DNA of 64,000 nt from Streptomyces sp. NBC_01210 (GTDB taxonomy: Bacteria > Actinomycetota > Actinomycetes > Streptomycetales > Streptomycetaceae). Where the stretch lies: contig NZ_CP108549.1 of NCBI RefSeq assembly GCF_036010325.1, forward strand, positions 2,852,001 to 2,916,000. Direction: 5' to 3'. Each line of letters begins with the position of its first letter. Position 1 is the first letter of the stretch. Position numbers and translations under genes: made by a program. Below, piece by piece: positions 17,501 through 25,278 of the stretch. A model generated the notes under the pieces. It made no database searches. It was not told where the DNA came from and saw only the letters and a list, made by a program, of their open reading frames with translations.

Positions 17501-18255
17501 TCCGGATGGTCTGCGCCCCAGCGGTGTTCGGCGTCGTCGGCCAACTGCTCGAAGAGACCGATGGCCCGGTCGTACTCGCCCGCGTTCCGAAGACTGGTGG
17601 CCAGCCAGAACCGGGCGTTCGTCGTCTGCGGATGGTCGGATCCCAGAGCCCGCGCGCGATCACGCACCAATTGCTCGAACAACTCGGTCGCCCGGCGGTG
17701 CTCGCCGGCTTCCTTGTACACATAGGCGAGTGCCCAGCGGGCATCGAGAGTCTGGGGGTGGTCGCGGCCCTGAACCCGGGAACGGTCACGGATCAGCTCG
17801 CCGTAGAGCCGGATCGCGCGCCGGTGATCTCCGGCGTCGCGGATGGCGTACGCCAGATTCTCGCGGGCCGAGAGGGTGGCCGGATGCTCGGCGCCCTGAA
17901 CCCTGATCCGGTCCGCCAGCAGGTCCTCCATGGCGGCCACCGCCGCACCGTGCTCTCCCGCCAACTGCCGTGTGTAGCCAAGGCTGTTCCTGAAGCTCAG
18001 CGTCACCGGATGGTCGGCTCCCCGGACCCGGACCGCGTCGCCGATCAGCTCCTCGAAGAGGCGGATCGCCCGGCGTCCATCACCCGCGTCGCGGCAGGCA
18101 ATGGCAAGGTAGTCGCGGGTCTCGAGTGTGTCCGGATGGTCGGGACCCATCACACGGCTGCAATCGGCTACGAGCGCCTCGAACTCCCTTACTGATACGG
18201 CACGTTCACCTGCGGTGCCCCGCGCGAGGGCGAGGTCCCTGCGGCAGCGCAGCAC
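14548..18255 (-). CDS. giant TPR-array protein, second part of the NB-ARC/TPR gene
   Basis: A 1235-residue open frame made of about 25 tetratricopeptide repeats of 42 residues in the kinesin-light-chain style, each with a GADHPxTLxxRxxLA core. The last ~115 residues form a beta-rich, Ala/Pro-rich end unrelated to TPRs (VFTPAEPGAHRIRLTVYDQ), possibly an Ig-like domain. It is in the same frame as the upstream NB-ARC/TPR ORF and separated from it only by an amber codon at 18361-18363. The intervening codons 18360-18256 also encode TPR sequence. So this is most likely the C-terminal part of one ~1936-residue protein. If translated separately, GTG 18255 has GAGGAG 9 nt upstream, allowing reinitiation. 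TPR arrays of this type act as ligand-sensing or protease-docking scaffolds. Confidence 0.8.
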   Translation of the reverse strand: MLRCRRDLALARGTAGERAVSVREFEALVADCSRVMGPDHPDTLETRDYLAIACRDAGDGRRAIRLFEELIGDAVRVRGADHPVTLSFRNSLGYTRQLAGEHGAAVAAMEDLLADRIRVQGAEHPATLSARENLAYAIRDAGDHRRAIRLYGELIRDRSRVQGRDHPQTLDARWALAYVYKEAGEHRRATELFEQLVRDRARALGSDHPQTTNARFWLATSLRNAGEYDRAIGLFEQLADDAEHRWGADHPETFGFRGGLAFTRQSAGAYGEAVAERETLLADRIRVQGADHPATLSARENLAYACRDAGDHRRSIGLFEAVLRDRVRIQGRDHPDALRARAFLAYGQQLSGDYREAVAGLEALLADRTRVLGAHHPDTFATRSSLAGAHRAARDHRKAIGMFEELVLDHARVQGADHLKTLDFRWQLAYACFYADEYPRAILLFEELVADRTRVGGPDHAETLNTRFWLAHTLGAAAHHQQAVRHFEQMIHDSTRILGAEHPHTLGVRNGLALVRLGAGGHRRAIAEFEALLEDRVRVQGPDHWAALVVRSNLAYTCQEAGEYRRAVALREELVRDRARIQGADHADTLEARFWLAYACRGAWDLRRALELFRTLIEDSVRVRGADHAETLNCRNGLYFTQRLAGEYREAVAGSEALLADRARAQGADHPATLTARANLVITCRERGEHERAMRLCEELIEDRRRILGPDHVRTFDARHALAHSHREAGNHARAVELRDELVRDLARVQGPDHRDTLWARHEAALDRRAGGELARAAEGLAAVVVDRIRVLGADHHSTLISRAALARTRMMSGEYAQAVEGFEALVADRLRINGPEHLATLDDRKDVALAHRTAGDHRQAVSQLEELVRDSSQLHGDDFPFTLQVRAALVLVRTETGPPGRAVGLAERLVADCTGRWGPYSPYTLQSREVMAHALLHADDPRRAIEVHESVVADRSRVIGLGLPDTAAGIARVHQRADDSLATVVAYAQRPYGLRGFPAPLESLAHAYGEAGDWHAAIDLLRGLCAGRVRVFGPAHPRTLECRTPLAMACAAAGEEDTDGFGAREELLADWERTFGKDHPRVAGLRRRFEQMTPARRFRVTLLDDANVGQSARIEVRLEKPGNRAIAGRPDAAAASQCGEPESAAAGPEPETVGQTTADALPALLLVAGVRSAAAIEPAATEYTPGAAPAAFVFTPAEPGAHRIRLTVYDQRYGVVLQDLEATVDVPGTPRGRD

Positions 18256-18360
18256 ATCGGGGTGCTCCTCGCCCTGGACCCGTACACGGTCGGCGAGAAC
18301 CTCCTCCAGGAGGGCAACCGCGCGCCGGTGGTCCTCGGCGATGCGGTGTGCGGCGGCCAG

Positions 18361-18363
18361 CTA
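18361..18363 (-). other. in-frame amber codon splitting the NB-ARC/TPR gene
   Basis: The minus-strand TAG sits inside a TPR unit. Upstream reads DHPDTLTSRG, downstream reads LAAAHRIAEDHRRAV, where other units read SRNGLAYAHRVAGDHR. No frame shift accompanies it. TGG (Trp) and CAG (Gln), both seen at the same repeat position in other units, are one base away from TAG. Confidence 0.9.
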
Positions 18364-20355
18364 GCCGCGGCTCGTGAGAGTGTCGGGGTGATCGGGGCCC
18401 AGCACGCGCGCACGGTCCGCGACTGCCTGCCCGTACAGCTCGATCGCCAGCCGGTGGTCGCCCGCGACCCGGTGCGCGTACGCGAGCCCGTTGCGGCTGC
18501 TGAGGGTGTCCGGATGGTCCGCGTCCAGCACGCGCGTGCAGTCCGCCACCACCGCCTCGTACTCCCTCACCGCGCGCCGGTGTTCCCCGGCCAGCTGAAG
18601 TGCGTACGCGAGCCCGTTACGGCTGCTGAGGGTGTCCTGGTGATCAGGGCCGAGCACCCGGGCACGGTCCGCGACGACCGCCTCGAATTCGCGCACCGAA
18701 CGACTGTGCCGGCCCGCCTTGCGATGGGCATAGGCGAGCCGGTCGCGGCTGGCGAGGGTCGACGGAGCATCGCCCCCGAATACCCGCATCCGGTCCAGGA
18801 AGACGTCGTTGCACAGCGACACCGCCTTCGCGGGTTCACCGGCCTTGCTGTGGAGCTCGGCGAGGAAGTCGCGGCTGTCCAGCGTGTCGGGATGGTCTAT
18901 GCCCAGCAGCTCGGTCTGGCCGTCCACGACCGCGTCGAGCAGTGGGATGGCGAGCATCCGCTGGTCTCGGGCGACGAGCTCGTCGGCGGCGCGCCGGTAC
19001 ATGGCGATCACGTCCGCGTCAGGATTCCCGGACGGACCGGCGGCGAGCGACTGGATATGGGGCAGCAGCGACTGGAGCAGACGCTGCGCTTCCACGTCCG
19101 GCTGCGCTTCCACGTCCGAGGGAGCCTCGGCCGGCAGCGCCTGCGCCATGGCGCGCTCGGCGTCCGCGTGTCCGCGCCCGTCCGATTCCGGACCGGCTCC
19201 GCGCAGCACTGTCTGGACCAGTCGGTGAACGGTGACGGTCTGCGGCCCGAGCGAGATCATGTTGTAGTCCGCAAGCAGCTTCAAGGCGGCATGGACATCG
19301 TGCCCATGGTCCGCGAGAGGCACCAGGACTGCGCGGGGCAGCGCCTCGGGCGCGTACCACGCAAGGACATGCAGCAAGTCGACGGCGAAAGGATCACGAC
19401 GGCGGATCGCTCCGAGAGTCGTCTGCCAGATGCGAGCGATGGTGCGCGTGGTGTCCGTGCCGTCGGCCGCCGTGTCGAGCGCGGCGTCCGGGGTCGTACT
19501 CAGCAACGTGCGGTATGCGGCGAACGAGGTGCCCGTCTCCCGCAGATAGGCTCCGGCCTGCGACAGCGCAAGCGGCAGCCGGCCCAGATCGGCGGCCAGC
19601 TCGGTGGCGTGTCGCAGCTCGGTGGGATCCGCCGCACGCCCGGGCAGCGCGACCTTGCACAGCAGGTTGGCAGCTGTCCTGGGGGTCAGTACGTCGAGCG
19701 GGACCAGCTCGGTGCCCTTGTGCCATCCGGTCGCCCGGCGACTGGTGACCAACTGGTGGCCGCGCCCGAACAGCTTGCCCACATACGGATTGACGTGGAT
19801 CGGGTCCTCGGCGTTGTCGTAGATCAGCAGCCACCCGGGGTGCTCGTGCAGCCAGGCAAGGGCCCAGTAACTCTGCTCCTTCGGCGTGGCGGTGATGGCC
19901 CAGCCCGGATGCAGCAGCACCGCCAGGTCGGCGAAGGCCGAGTCGATCTGCTCCTCGGTCTCGGCAGTGATCCACCAGACGAGTGGATAGTCGCCTTGCC
20001 GCGCCCGCGTCCGCGCATAGTGCAGCGCGAGGGACGTCTTGCCGACACCGCCGAGGCCGTGGACCGCAGTGGCTTGCGTGATCACCCCGCCGCCTGCCGT
20101 GAGCACGTTCTCGATTGCCGCGAGCGAGTGTTTCCTGCCGACGAAGACGTCTGTTGCCGCTCCGGGCAGATTGTTCATCCCGGCGGGAGCGGAGATTTTC
20201 GCGACGGCAGCCAGCGCTTCGGCCGGCAGCACGGTCGCGTGCTCCTCAGTGTGCGGATTGCCACCGGCGTCGGCGACCGTCCGACGCTCGGCGAAGGCCT
20301 CCTGCTCCTGTGCTCCCGCCTCGCGCGGGACACGGAGCTCTTCACCCAGAATCAT
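18361..20355 (-). CDS. NB-ARC STAND NTPase with N-terminal TPRs
   Basis: A 664-residue NLR-like protein. An unassigned N-terminus (1-60) precedes the NB-ARC module: FVGRKHSLAAIE, the P-loop HGLGGVGKTSLALHY (residues 99-113), Walker B GWLLIYDNAED (about 174-184), an RNBS-B-like QLVTSRR and the GRLPLALSQAG box. A winged-helix-like stretch with TVHRLVQTVLR follows, then five 42-residue TPRs until the amber stop. Such STAND proteins oligomerise on ATP binding after the repeats sense a trigger. ATG 20355 was chosen as the first start near the conserved part; the open frame continues upstream to 20559 with lower coding quality. Downstream cistrons are the TPR continuation, CHAT protease and hydrolase. 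Confidence 0.85.
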   Translation of the reverse strand: MILGEELRVPREAGAQEQEAFAERRTVADAGGNPHTEEHATVLPAEALAAVAKISAPAGMNNLPGAATDVFVGRKHSLAAIENVLTAGGGVITQATAVHGLGGVGKTSLALHYARTRARQGDYPLVWWITAETEEQIDSAFADLAVLLHPGWAITATPKEQSYWALAWLHEHPGWLLIYDNAEDPIHVNPYVGKLFGRGHQLVTSRRATGWHKGTELVPLDVLTPRTAANLLCKVALPGRAADPTELRHATELAADLGRLPLALSQAGAYLRETGTSFAAYRTLLSTTPDAALDTAADGTDTTRTIARIWQTTLGAIRRRDPFAVDLLHVLAWYAPEALPRAVLVPLADHGHDVHAALKLLADYNMISLGPQTVTVHRLVQTVLRGAGPESDGRGHADAERAMAQALPAEAPSDVEAQPDVEAQRLLQSLLPHIQSLAAGPSGNPDADVIAMYRRAADELVARDQRMLAIPLLDAVVDGQTELLGIDHPDTLDSRDFLAELHSKAGEPAKAVSLCNDVFLDRMRVFGGDAPSTLASRDRLAYAHRKAGRHSRSVREFEAVVADRARVLGPDHQDTLSSRNGLAYALQLAGEHRRAVREYEAVVADCTRVLDADHPDTLSSRNGLAYAHRVAGDHRLAIELYGQAVADRARVLGPDHPDTLTSRG

Positions 20356-20580
20356 GCCCCGGTGCCCCCGATCCCCCGCACCGCTAAAACTGTCACCGCG
20401 CCCCCGTCGCCAACTGCCTGATCGTCTGTCAACGGTATTGTGCCCAGGCGGGATTGTCACCGGAGCGCATGCTGAGTCGCGCGCCCCCCGGTGGTCGGGA
20501 CCGCACCCGCCACCGCGGGTGCGACCCTCGCCCCAAGGCTCGATCAAGGCCCGATTCAAGGCAGCCCGATGAAGGCTCGG

Positions 20581-20640
20581 TCAGGCCCCGATCAGGCCCC
20601 GATCAGGCCCCGATCAGGTCCCAATCAGGTCCCGATCAGG
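20581..20640. repeat. 11-bp tandem repeat, 5.5 units
   Basis: Units TCAGGCCCCGA / TCAGGTCCCRA start at 20581, 20592, 20603, 20614 and 20625, with a partial unit at 20636. The partial unit's TCA is the stop codon of the MFS/beta-lactamase gene. The 20356-20635 gap otherwise holds the leader of the NB-ARC gene and shows no further gene. Confidence 0.9.
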
Positions 20641-22804
20641 CCGCGACCGCCGCGCGCACCACCGACGCGGCCAGCCGGTCGTTCTCTGCGGCGGCTCCGC
20701 CCGGGAAGGCGTACCGGCGCCGGACATAGCCGTATGCGATCCCGCTGCCCGGGTCGGCGAACCCCAGCGCTCCGGCCGCCCCGCTGTGGCCGAAGGCCTC
20801 CGCACCCAGGAACGAGTAGCGCTGCCCCAACGCCTGGAAACCCAGGCCGAAGGTGTCCTGGTCGCCGGTGACCAGATCGGTGCCCACCGCGTAGAGCCGG
20901 GCAAACTCCGCGACCGTGTCCGACTTCAGCAGGGCCACCCTGCCGTCCACCTCGCTGATGGCGGCGGCAAACAGCCCCGCGACTCCGCGCGCGTTCCCCA
21001 CCCCGCCCGCCGAGGCCTGGCCGAGTGCCCGCACGGCACGGGTATTGGCCAGCTCCACCAGATCGGTGGGTGGGGTGGCGTTGAGGCCGAAGGCGATCCC
21101 CATCAGGCTCTCCGGATCCGGTGCACCGGCCTGGAGCTCGGCGAGCTGCTCCGGCGTGGGCTGCATCGGCAGTACGTCCGCATAGCGCGCTTCCAGCGCC
21201 TCGGGCAGCCCGAGATGGAGGTCGAGCCCGTACGGAGCCCGCACCCGCTCCTCGTACAGCTCCTGGATCGACCGCCCGGTGACGCGGCGTACCACTTCGC
21301 CGGTGAGAGCGCCGATGACGAGGGCGTGGTACCCGTACGCCGTCCCCGGCTCCCAGTACGGCCGCTGCCCCGCGAGGCGGGCGGCAAGCACCCGGTCATC
21401 GGCGAGCTCCTCGATGGTGAACCCGCCGTCGACGCCGATCACCCCGGCGCGGTGTCCGATCAGCTCCCGCAGGGTGAGCCGGTCCTTGCCCTCGGCCGCG
21501 AACTCCGGCCAGTAGTGGGCGACTTCACGGTCGAGCTCGAGTACACCGTCCTGCACGAGCAGTGCGACGACCAGATGCGCCGCGCCCTTGGTGACGGAGT
21601 AGACGCCGGTGCCGGATCCGAGTCCGGCCTGGTGCGCGGGCAGCTCCGCGACGACGGTGACCGTCAGCGCGGGTGCGCACAGGCCCATTCCGGCGGAGAG
21701 GACCAGCAGGTAGAGCGCGTACAGCGGATACGGAGTACCCGTGTCCGCCATGGAGACGAGCAACAGACCGGCCCCGATCAGCCCGAGACCGCCGCCGACC
21801 AGCGGCCGCGGCCCGAACCGGGCCTGCCAGCGCGCCCCGAGCTTCGGTACGAGCGCCATGCCGACGGTCAGCGGCACGATCGCCACGCCGGTGAGCGCGA
21901 CCGAGAAGCCCTTGGCGTACTGCAGATACTGCGCGTTGACGTAGAAGAGCGAGAAGAGCCCGAAGAAACTCGCGGCCGTGCCCAACGCCCCGGCCCGCAG
22001 CCGCCGCGAGGCGAAGACTCTGGGGTCGAACAGCGGACGCTCGGCGCGCAGGGCGTGCACGGTGAAGAGCGTGAGCAGCACCGCGCCGACCGCGAAGGCA
22101 GTCAGGACGTGCGCCGAACTCCAGCCGTACGAAGGGCCCTCGATGATTCCGTAGACCACCGCGACCAGCGCGACGGTCAGCAGCAATGAGCCGAGCGGGT
22201 CGAGCGCGGCGGCGGAGTGCGCGGGTGTACGGGGCGTGGTCCGGGCGACGGCGAGGGCGAGCAGCGCGGCGAGCGGCACCATCGCCCAGAACAGGGCGCG
22301 CCAGGACAGGTACTGGCCGACCAGCCCGCCGCCGAGATTCCCGGCGAGGCCACCGAGTCCGACGGCGAGCGTCCAGGTGGCGAGGGCCTGGGCAGTGCGC
22401 TGCGGTCCGGCGAGGCTCACGAGGATCGACATGGTGGCGGGCGTGATCAGCGCTGCCCCCGCGCCGCACAGCCCGCGCCCGGCGATGAGGACGGCGGGCA
22501 CGGTGGCGAGCGCGCTGGTGGCGGCGCCGGCGGCGAAGAGGCCGAGGCCGCAGAGGAGGGCGCCCTTGCGGCCGAGGCGGTCACCGAGGGCTCCCGCGGT
22601 GATGAGGAGCGCGGCGAAGACGATGACGTACGCGTCGACGGCCCAAAGGATCTGAGTGTCCGTCAAGTCGAGTGCCGAAGCGGCGAGCTGCGGAATCAGC
22701 AGATTGATCGCGGCGACCATGCTCTGTGCGACGAGCACACAGCCGCAGAGCGCGAGCAGCGCGGAGCGGGTCAGACCTGGTGGCTTCTGGGCAGGGCTGG
22801 ACAA
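20636..22804 (-). CDS. chimeric MFS exporter / beta-lactamase-like serine hydrolase
   Basis: A 722-residue single frame joining two unrelated proteins. The N-terminal ~395 residues are a DHA2-type MFS exporter, with GALGDRLGRKGALL and GLCGAGAALITPATM, and stop at about the twelfth helix in LPAHQAGLGSG. The sequence then continues as a class C beta-lactamase-like esterase, starting at the catalytic SxxK of VYSVTKGA (S403, K406 counting from TTG 22804) and running through HYWPEF, RAGVIGVDG, the YGYHALVIG tyrosine box and the GHSGAAG box. The exporter lacks its last helices, and the hydrolase lacks the ~60 residues normally before SxxK. TTG at 22804 has GAGGAGG 5 nt upstream; a longer ATG start at 22879 is possible. 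It is divergent from a LysR gene. Confidence 0.85.
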   Translation of the reverse strand: MSSPAQKPPGLTRSALLALCGCVLVAQSMVAAINLLIPQLAASALDLTDTQILWAVDAYVIVFAALLITAGALGDRLGRKGALLCGLGLFAAGAATSALATVPAVLIAGRGLCGAGAALITPATMSILVSLAGPQRTAQALATWTLAVGLGGLAGNLGGGLVGQYLSWRALFWAMVPLAALLALAVARTTPRTPAHSAAALDPLGSLLLTVALVAVVYGIIEGPSYGWSSAHVLTAFAVGAVLLTLFTVHALRAERPLFDPRVFASRRLRAGALGTAASFFGLFSLFYVNAQYLQYAKGFSVALTGVAIVPLTVGMALVPKLGARWQARFGPRPLVGGGLGLIGAGLLLVSMADTGTPYPLYALYLLVLSAGMGLCAPALTVTVVAELPAHQAGLGSGTGVYSVTKGAAHLVVALLVQDGVLELDREVAHYWPEFAAEGKDRLTLRELIGHRAGVIGVDGGFTIEELADDRVLAARLAGQRPYWEPGTAYGYHALVIGALTGEVVRRVTGRSIQELYEERVRAPYGLDLHLGLPEALEARYADVLPMQPTPEQLAELQAGAPDPESLMGIAFGLNATPPTDLVELANTRAVRALGQASAGGVGNARGVAGLFAAAISEVDGRVALLKSDTVAEFARLYAVGTDLVTGDQDTFGLGFQALGQRYSFLGAEAFGHSGAAGALGFADPGSGIAYGYVRRRYAFPGGAAAENDRLAASVVRAAVAA

Positions 22805-22895
22805 GGCTCCTCCTCGGAGCTGGTCGGGTTGGGGTCTGCTGTCCACCGTAGGGTTGGGTCCACTTGCTTTCCAGTGCAACTAACGCAAGGAATAA

Positions 22896-23801
22896 ATGCG
22901 CGTGACGCAATCCAGCCTGGACCTCAATCTTCTGGTCGCTCTGGACGTCCTCCTGGAGGAATCCAGCGTCTCCGGCGCCGCAGCCCGCCTGCATCTGTCG
23001 GAGCCCGCGATGAGCCGCACCCTGGGCCGGATCCGCAAGGCGCTCGGCGATCCGGTACTGGTGCGCGCGGGCCGGAACATGGTGCCGACGCCGCACGCCC
23101 TCGCCATCCGCGGCGAGGTCCGGGCGGTCGTCGAGCAGGCACGCGGCATCTTCATCGCCGGTGGCCAGGTGGACCTGCACGCCCTGTCCCGTACATTCAC
23201 CGTGCTCGCGCACGACACACTCGCGGCGGCATTCGGCTCCGCGCTGTTCGCCAGGATCGGCGAAGAGGCACCGGGTGTACGGCTCCGTTTCCTGATGGAA
23301 AGCCATGTGGACGTACCGGCTCTGCGTGAGGGCGTCGCCGACCTGGAAGTGGGCGTGATCGACACCCGCTCCCCGGAGGTCCATACGGAGCACCTCTTCG
23401 ACGACCGGATGCTGGGCGTCGTACGCCCCGGTCACCCGCTGCTGCGCGGCAGACTCACGCCGGAGCGTTTCGCGTCGGCGGACCACCTGATCGTGTCCCG
23501 CCGCGGCCGCCTGCAGGGCCCGATCGACACTGCCCTCGCCGAACTCGGCCTGACGCGCCGGGTGGTGGGCAGCGTCGGTACGTATCCTTCGTCGCTGTTC
23601 ATCCTGCTGACGAGCGACCTGGTGGGCCTGGTCGCCACCCGGGCCCGCCCCCTGACGGACACCCTGGGCCTGAAGACCTTCGAGATCCCGCTGCCACTGC
23701 CGCCGCTCCCTTTCGGGCTGGCGTGGCACCCCCGGCACGACGCGGACCTGGCGCACGCGTGGCTACGGGGGTGCGCGCGGGAGCTGATCACGGCGGGGTG
23801 A
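22896..23801 (+). CDS. LysR-family transcriptional regulator
   Basis: A 301-residue LysR-type regulator. The N-terminal winged helix is clear: LDLNLLVALDVLLEES, then the recognition helix SGAAARLHLSEPAMSRTLGR. The remaining ~210 residues are a periplasmic-binding-protein-like effector domain of the NodD/PnbR style (VLAHDTLAAAF, FLMESHVDVPALREG). It is transcribed away from the MFS/hydrolase chimera across a 91-bp gap and is probably its regulator. The gap was not found to hold a perfect T-N11-A palindrome. ATG 22896 is used. The effector is unknown. Confidence 0.9.
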   Translation: MRVTQSSLDLNLLVALDVLLEESSVSGAAARLHLSEPAMSRTLGRIRKALGDPVLVRAGRNMVPTPHALAIRGEVRAVVEQARGIFIAGGQVDLHALSRTFTVLAHDTLAAAFGSALFARIGEEAPGVRLRFLMESHVDVPALREGVADLEVGVIDTRSPEVHTEHLFDDRMLGVVRPGHPLLRGRLTPERFASADHLIVSRRGRLQGPIDTALAELGLTRRVVGSVGTYPSSLFILLTSDLVGLVATRARPLTDTLGLKTFEIPLPLPPLPFGLAWHPRHDADLAHAWLRGCARELITAG

Positions 23802-23846
23802 CGGGGGAATCCCTGCGTATGGGGGTGCGTGCTGAGTCCGCCCCGG

Positions 23847-24236
23847 TCAGCGGGGGCGGGCCGCGGCACAGCGCACGCAGGTGCTCGCCGCGGGGCGCAC
23901 CTCCAGACGTTCCACCGGGATCGGCTCGCCGCACCCCTCGCACCGCCCGTAGTCGCCTCGCTCCAGCCGTTCCAGCGCCCGATCCAGATCGGCCAGGTGG
24001 TCGCGCGCCTGTGCCAGCAGCGCGGCGATATGGGCCCGCTCGAAGGCGGTGCTCGACCCCTCCGGGTCGTGCTCGTCGTCGATCGCCACCAGGGCATTCG
24101 CCTCGACGATCCCGTCGAAGTCACGGCTCAAAGCCGCGATCCGGGCGCTCGTGCCGGTACGTTCGGCCGCCAGCCGCTCGCGGACTGGCTCACGCCCGGT
24201 CGGGGGGAAAACGGCATCATCGGACGAATCGCTCAC
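23847..24236 (-). CDS. TraR/DksA-type zinc-finger protein
   Basis: A 129-residue protein of the TraR/DksA family, whose members bind RNA polymerase through the secondary channel. The first ~90 residues are a helical hairpin (REPVRERLAAERTG, IAALLAQARDHLADLDRALE). The C-terminus is a four-cysteine finger, CEGCGEPIP with a second CVRC pair 16-20 residues on. GTG 24236 was chosen because it gives the usual family length. The frame stays open to 24368, and an ATG at 24356 with an adjacent GGAGGG would add 40 residues and overlap the SseB-like gene by 38 nt, which would imply translational coupling. Confidence 0.8.
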   Translation of the reverse strand: MSDSSDDAVFPPTGREPVRERLAAERTGTSARIAALSRDFDGIVEANALVAIDDEHDPEGSSTAFERAHIAALLAQARDHLADLDRALERLERGDYGRCEGCGEPIPVERLEVRPAASTCVRCAAARPR

Positions 24237-24318
24237 CACTGCGACAACATCGGCGTTCGGGTTCGCATTCCGCGCACCCCGCGCCGCGTGCACGCCGGAC
24301 GGCGGGCCGAGAACCCTG

Positions 24319-24813
24319 TCATACGGGCGGGGTCCGGCCGGGTTCTCCGGCGCCATCTCCCTCCGCACCGGTCTGGTCCGGCCGGCCGACCTGACCGTTG
24401 CGCCGGCTGACGCCGGGCAGCGCCCGCACCAGGTCGGGGGGAAGGGCGAGGCCCTGGTCAGTGGACGGGTTGACCGCCAGCCACAGGTCGTCCGCCGGCC
24501 AATTCGCGGCCAGCTCGACGATGGGGATGCGGAGCGCGGTGCCGGGGTCTCCCCCGGCCGCCACCAGCGCGTCCTCGGTCGTGAAGACGGGGATGTATCG
24601 AGTGCCGTCCTGCTCGATCACCGGCAGGGCGATAGCGCCCTCGGGACGCTCCTCCTCGCCCTCCACCGGCGGCGCCTGCGGTAGCAGGGCCACGCTGTTC
24701 GCAAGACCGATCAGGGTGGCCTGGGTGTCCGCCGCCTCCGCTGCGGACTGGGTTCCCTCGGGGGAAGGCCCATCGGTCGGGGGCCCGTGTTCGTCGGGTG
24801 TCGAGGCGCTCAT
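24319..24813 (-). CDS. SseB-family protein
   Basis: A 164-residue soluble protein that resembles the SseB N-terminal domain (PF07179). The core reads ALPVIEQDGTRYIPVF, TTEDALVAAG and IPIVELAANWP, then a loop NPSTDQGLALPP. Both ends are low-complexity and acidic or proline-rich. The function of bacterial SseB-domain proteins outside secretion systems is not established. ATG 24813 has GAGGACAGGAC upstream. It precedes the TraR/DksA gene on the same strand and may be cotranscribed with it. Confidence 0.8.
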   Translation of the reverse strand: MSASTPDEHGPPTDGPSPEGTQSAAEAADTQATLIGLANSVALLPQAPPVEGEEERPEGAIALPVIEQDGTRYIPVFTTEDALVAAGGDPGTALRIPIVELAANWPADDLWLAVNPSTDQGLALPPDLVRALPGVSRRNGQVGRPDQTGAEGDGAGEPGRTPPV

Positions 24814-25060
24814 GTCCTGTCCTCTCGTCGGCGTTGCTCACCGGCCACCCGCTCGACACGGGTGGGCACGGGTTGCCGCAGTCGCCGCCGGATGCCGCCC
24901 AGCGGCACGGGGCCGGGGCAAGCGTGGCAATACCACCAAGGTATTGCCGCCCGACGTTCTGTGCGACGTTGTCGATCAGGGAATCGGCGGTGATCGCGGC
25001 TGATCCTCCGTCCCGGGACCAGGATCGCGAATGGATCGCCCCGGTCCGGCGACGCCTCTC

Positions 25061-25180
25061 GCGTACGGACGGACCGCGTACGGACGGACCGCGTACGGAC
25101 GGACCGCGTACGGACGGACCGCGTACGGACGGACCGCGGGCAGACGGACGGACCGCGGACACACGGACCGCGGGCACACG
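25061..25180. repeat. 15-bp minisatellite plus degenerate tail
   Basis: Five perfect copies of GCGTACGGACGGACC run from 25061 to 25135, followed by three degraded copies to about 25180. It lies in the 465-bp gap between the divergent SseB-like and OsmC genes. Apart from the repeat and the OsmC ribosome-binding site, I see nothing assignable in 24814-25278. Confidence 0.92.
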
Positions 25181-25278
25181 AACCGGCGAGTCGTGCGGTA
25201 CGGCGCGTCGGAAGCCCGGGCGGCTGTCGCAGGGCGGACGATCTGGGAGACGTCATCCGTACACAGGAGGGATCCATC

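Noticed and set aside
14647..20421. Very long plus-strand ORFs (1,182 and 719 residues) opposite the TPR and NB-ARC genes
   Set aside because: They are antisense frames of a high-GC repeat gene. They have no ribosome-binding site or recognisable domain, and the minus strand has clear NB-ARC and TPR motifs.
24236..24368. Longer start (ATG 24356) for the TraR/DksA gene
   Set aside because: It would add 40 low-complexity residues and overlap the SseB-like gene. The shorter start matches family length, although GGAGGG before 24356 keeps the option open.
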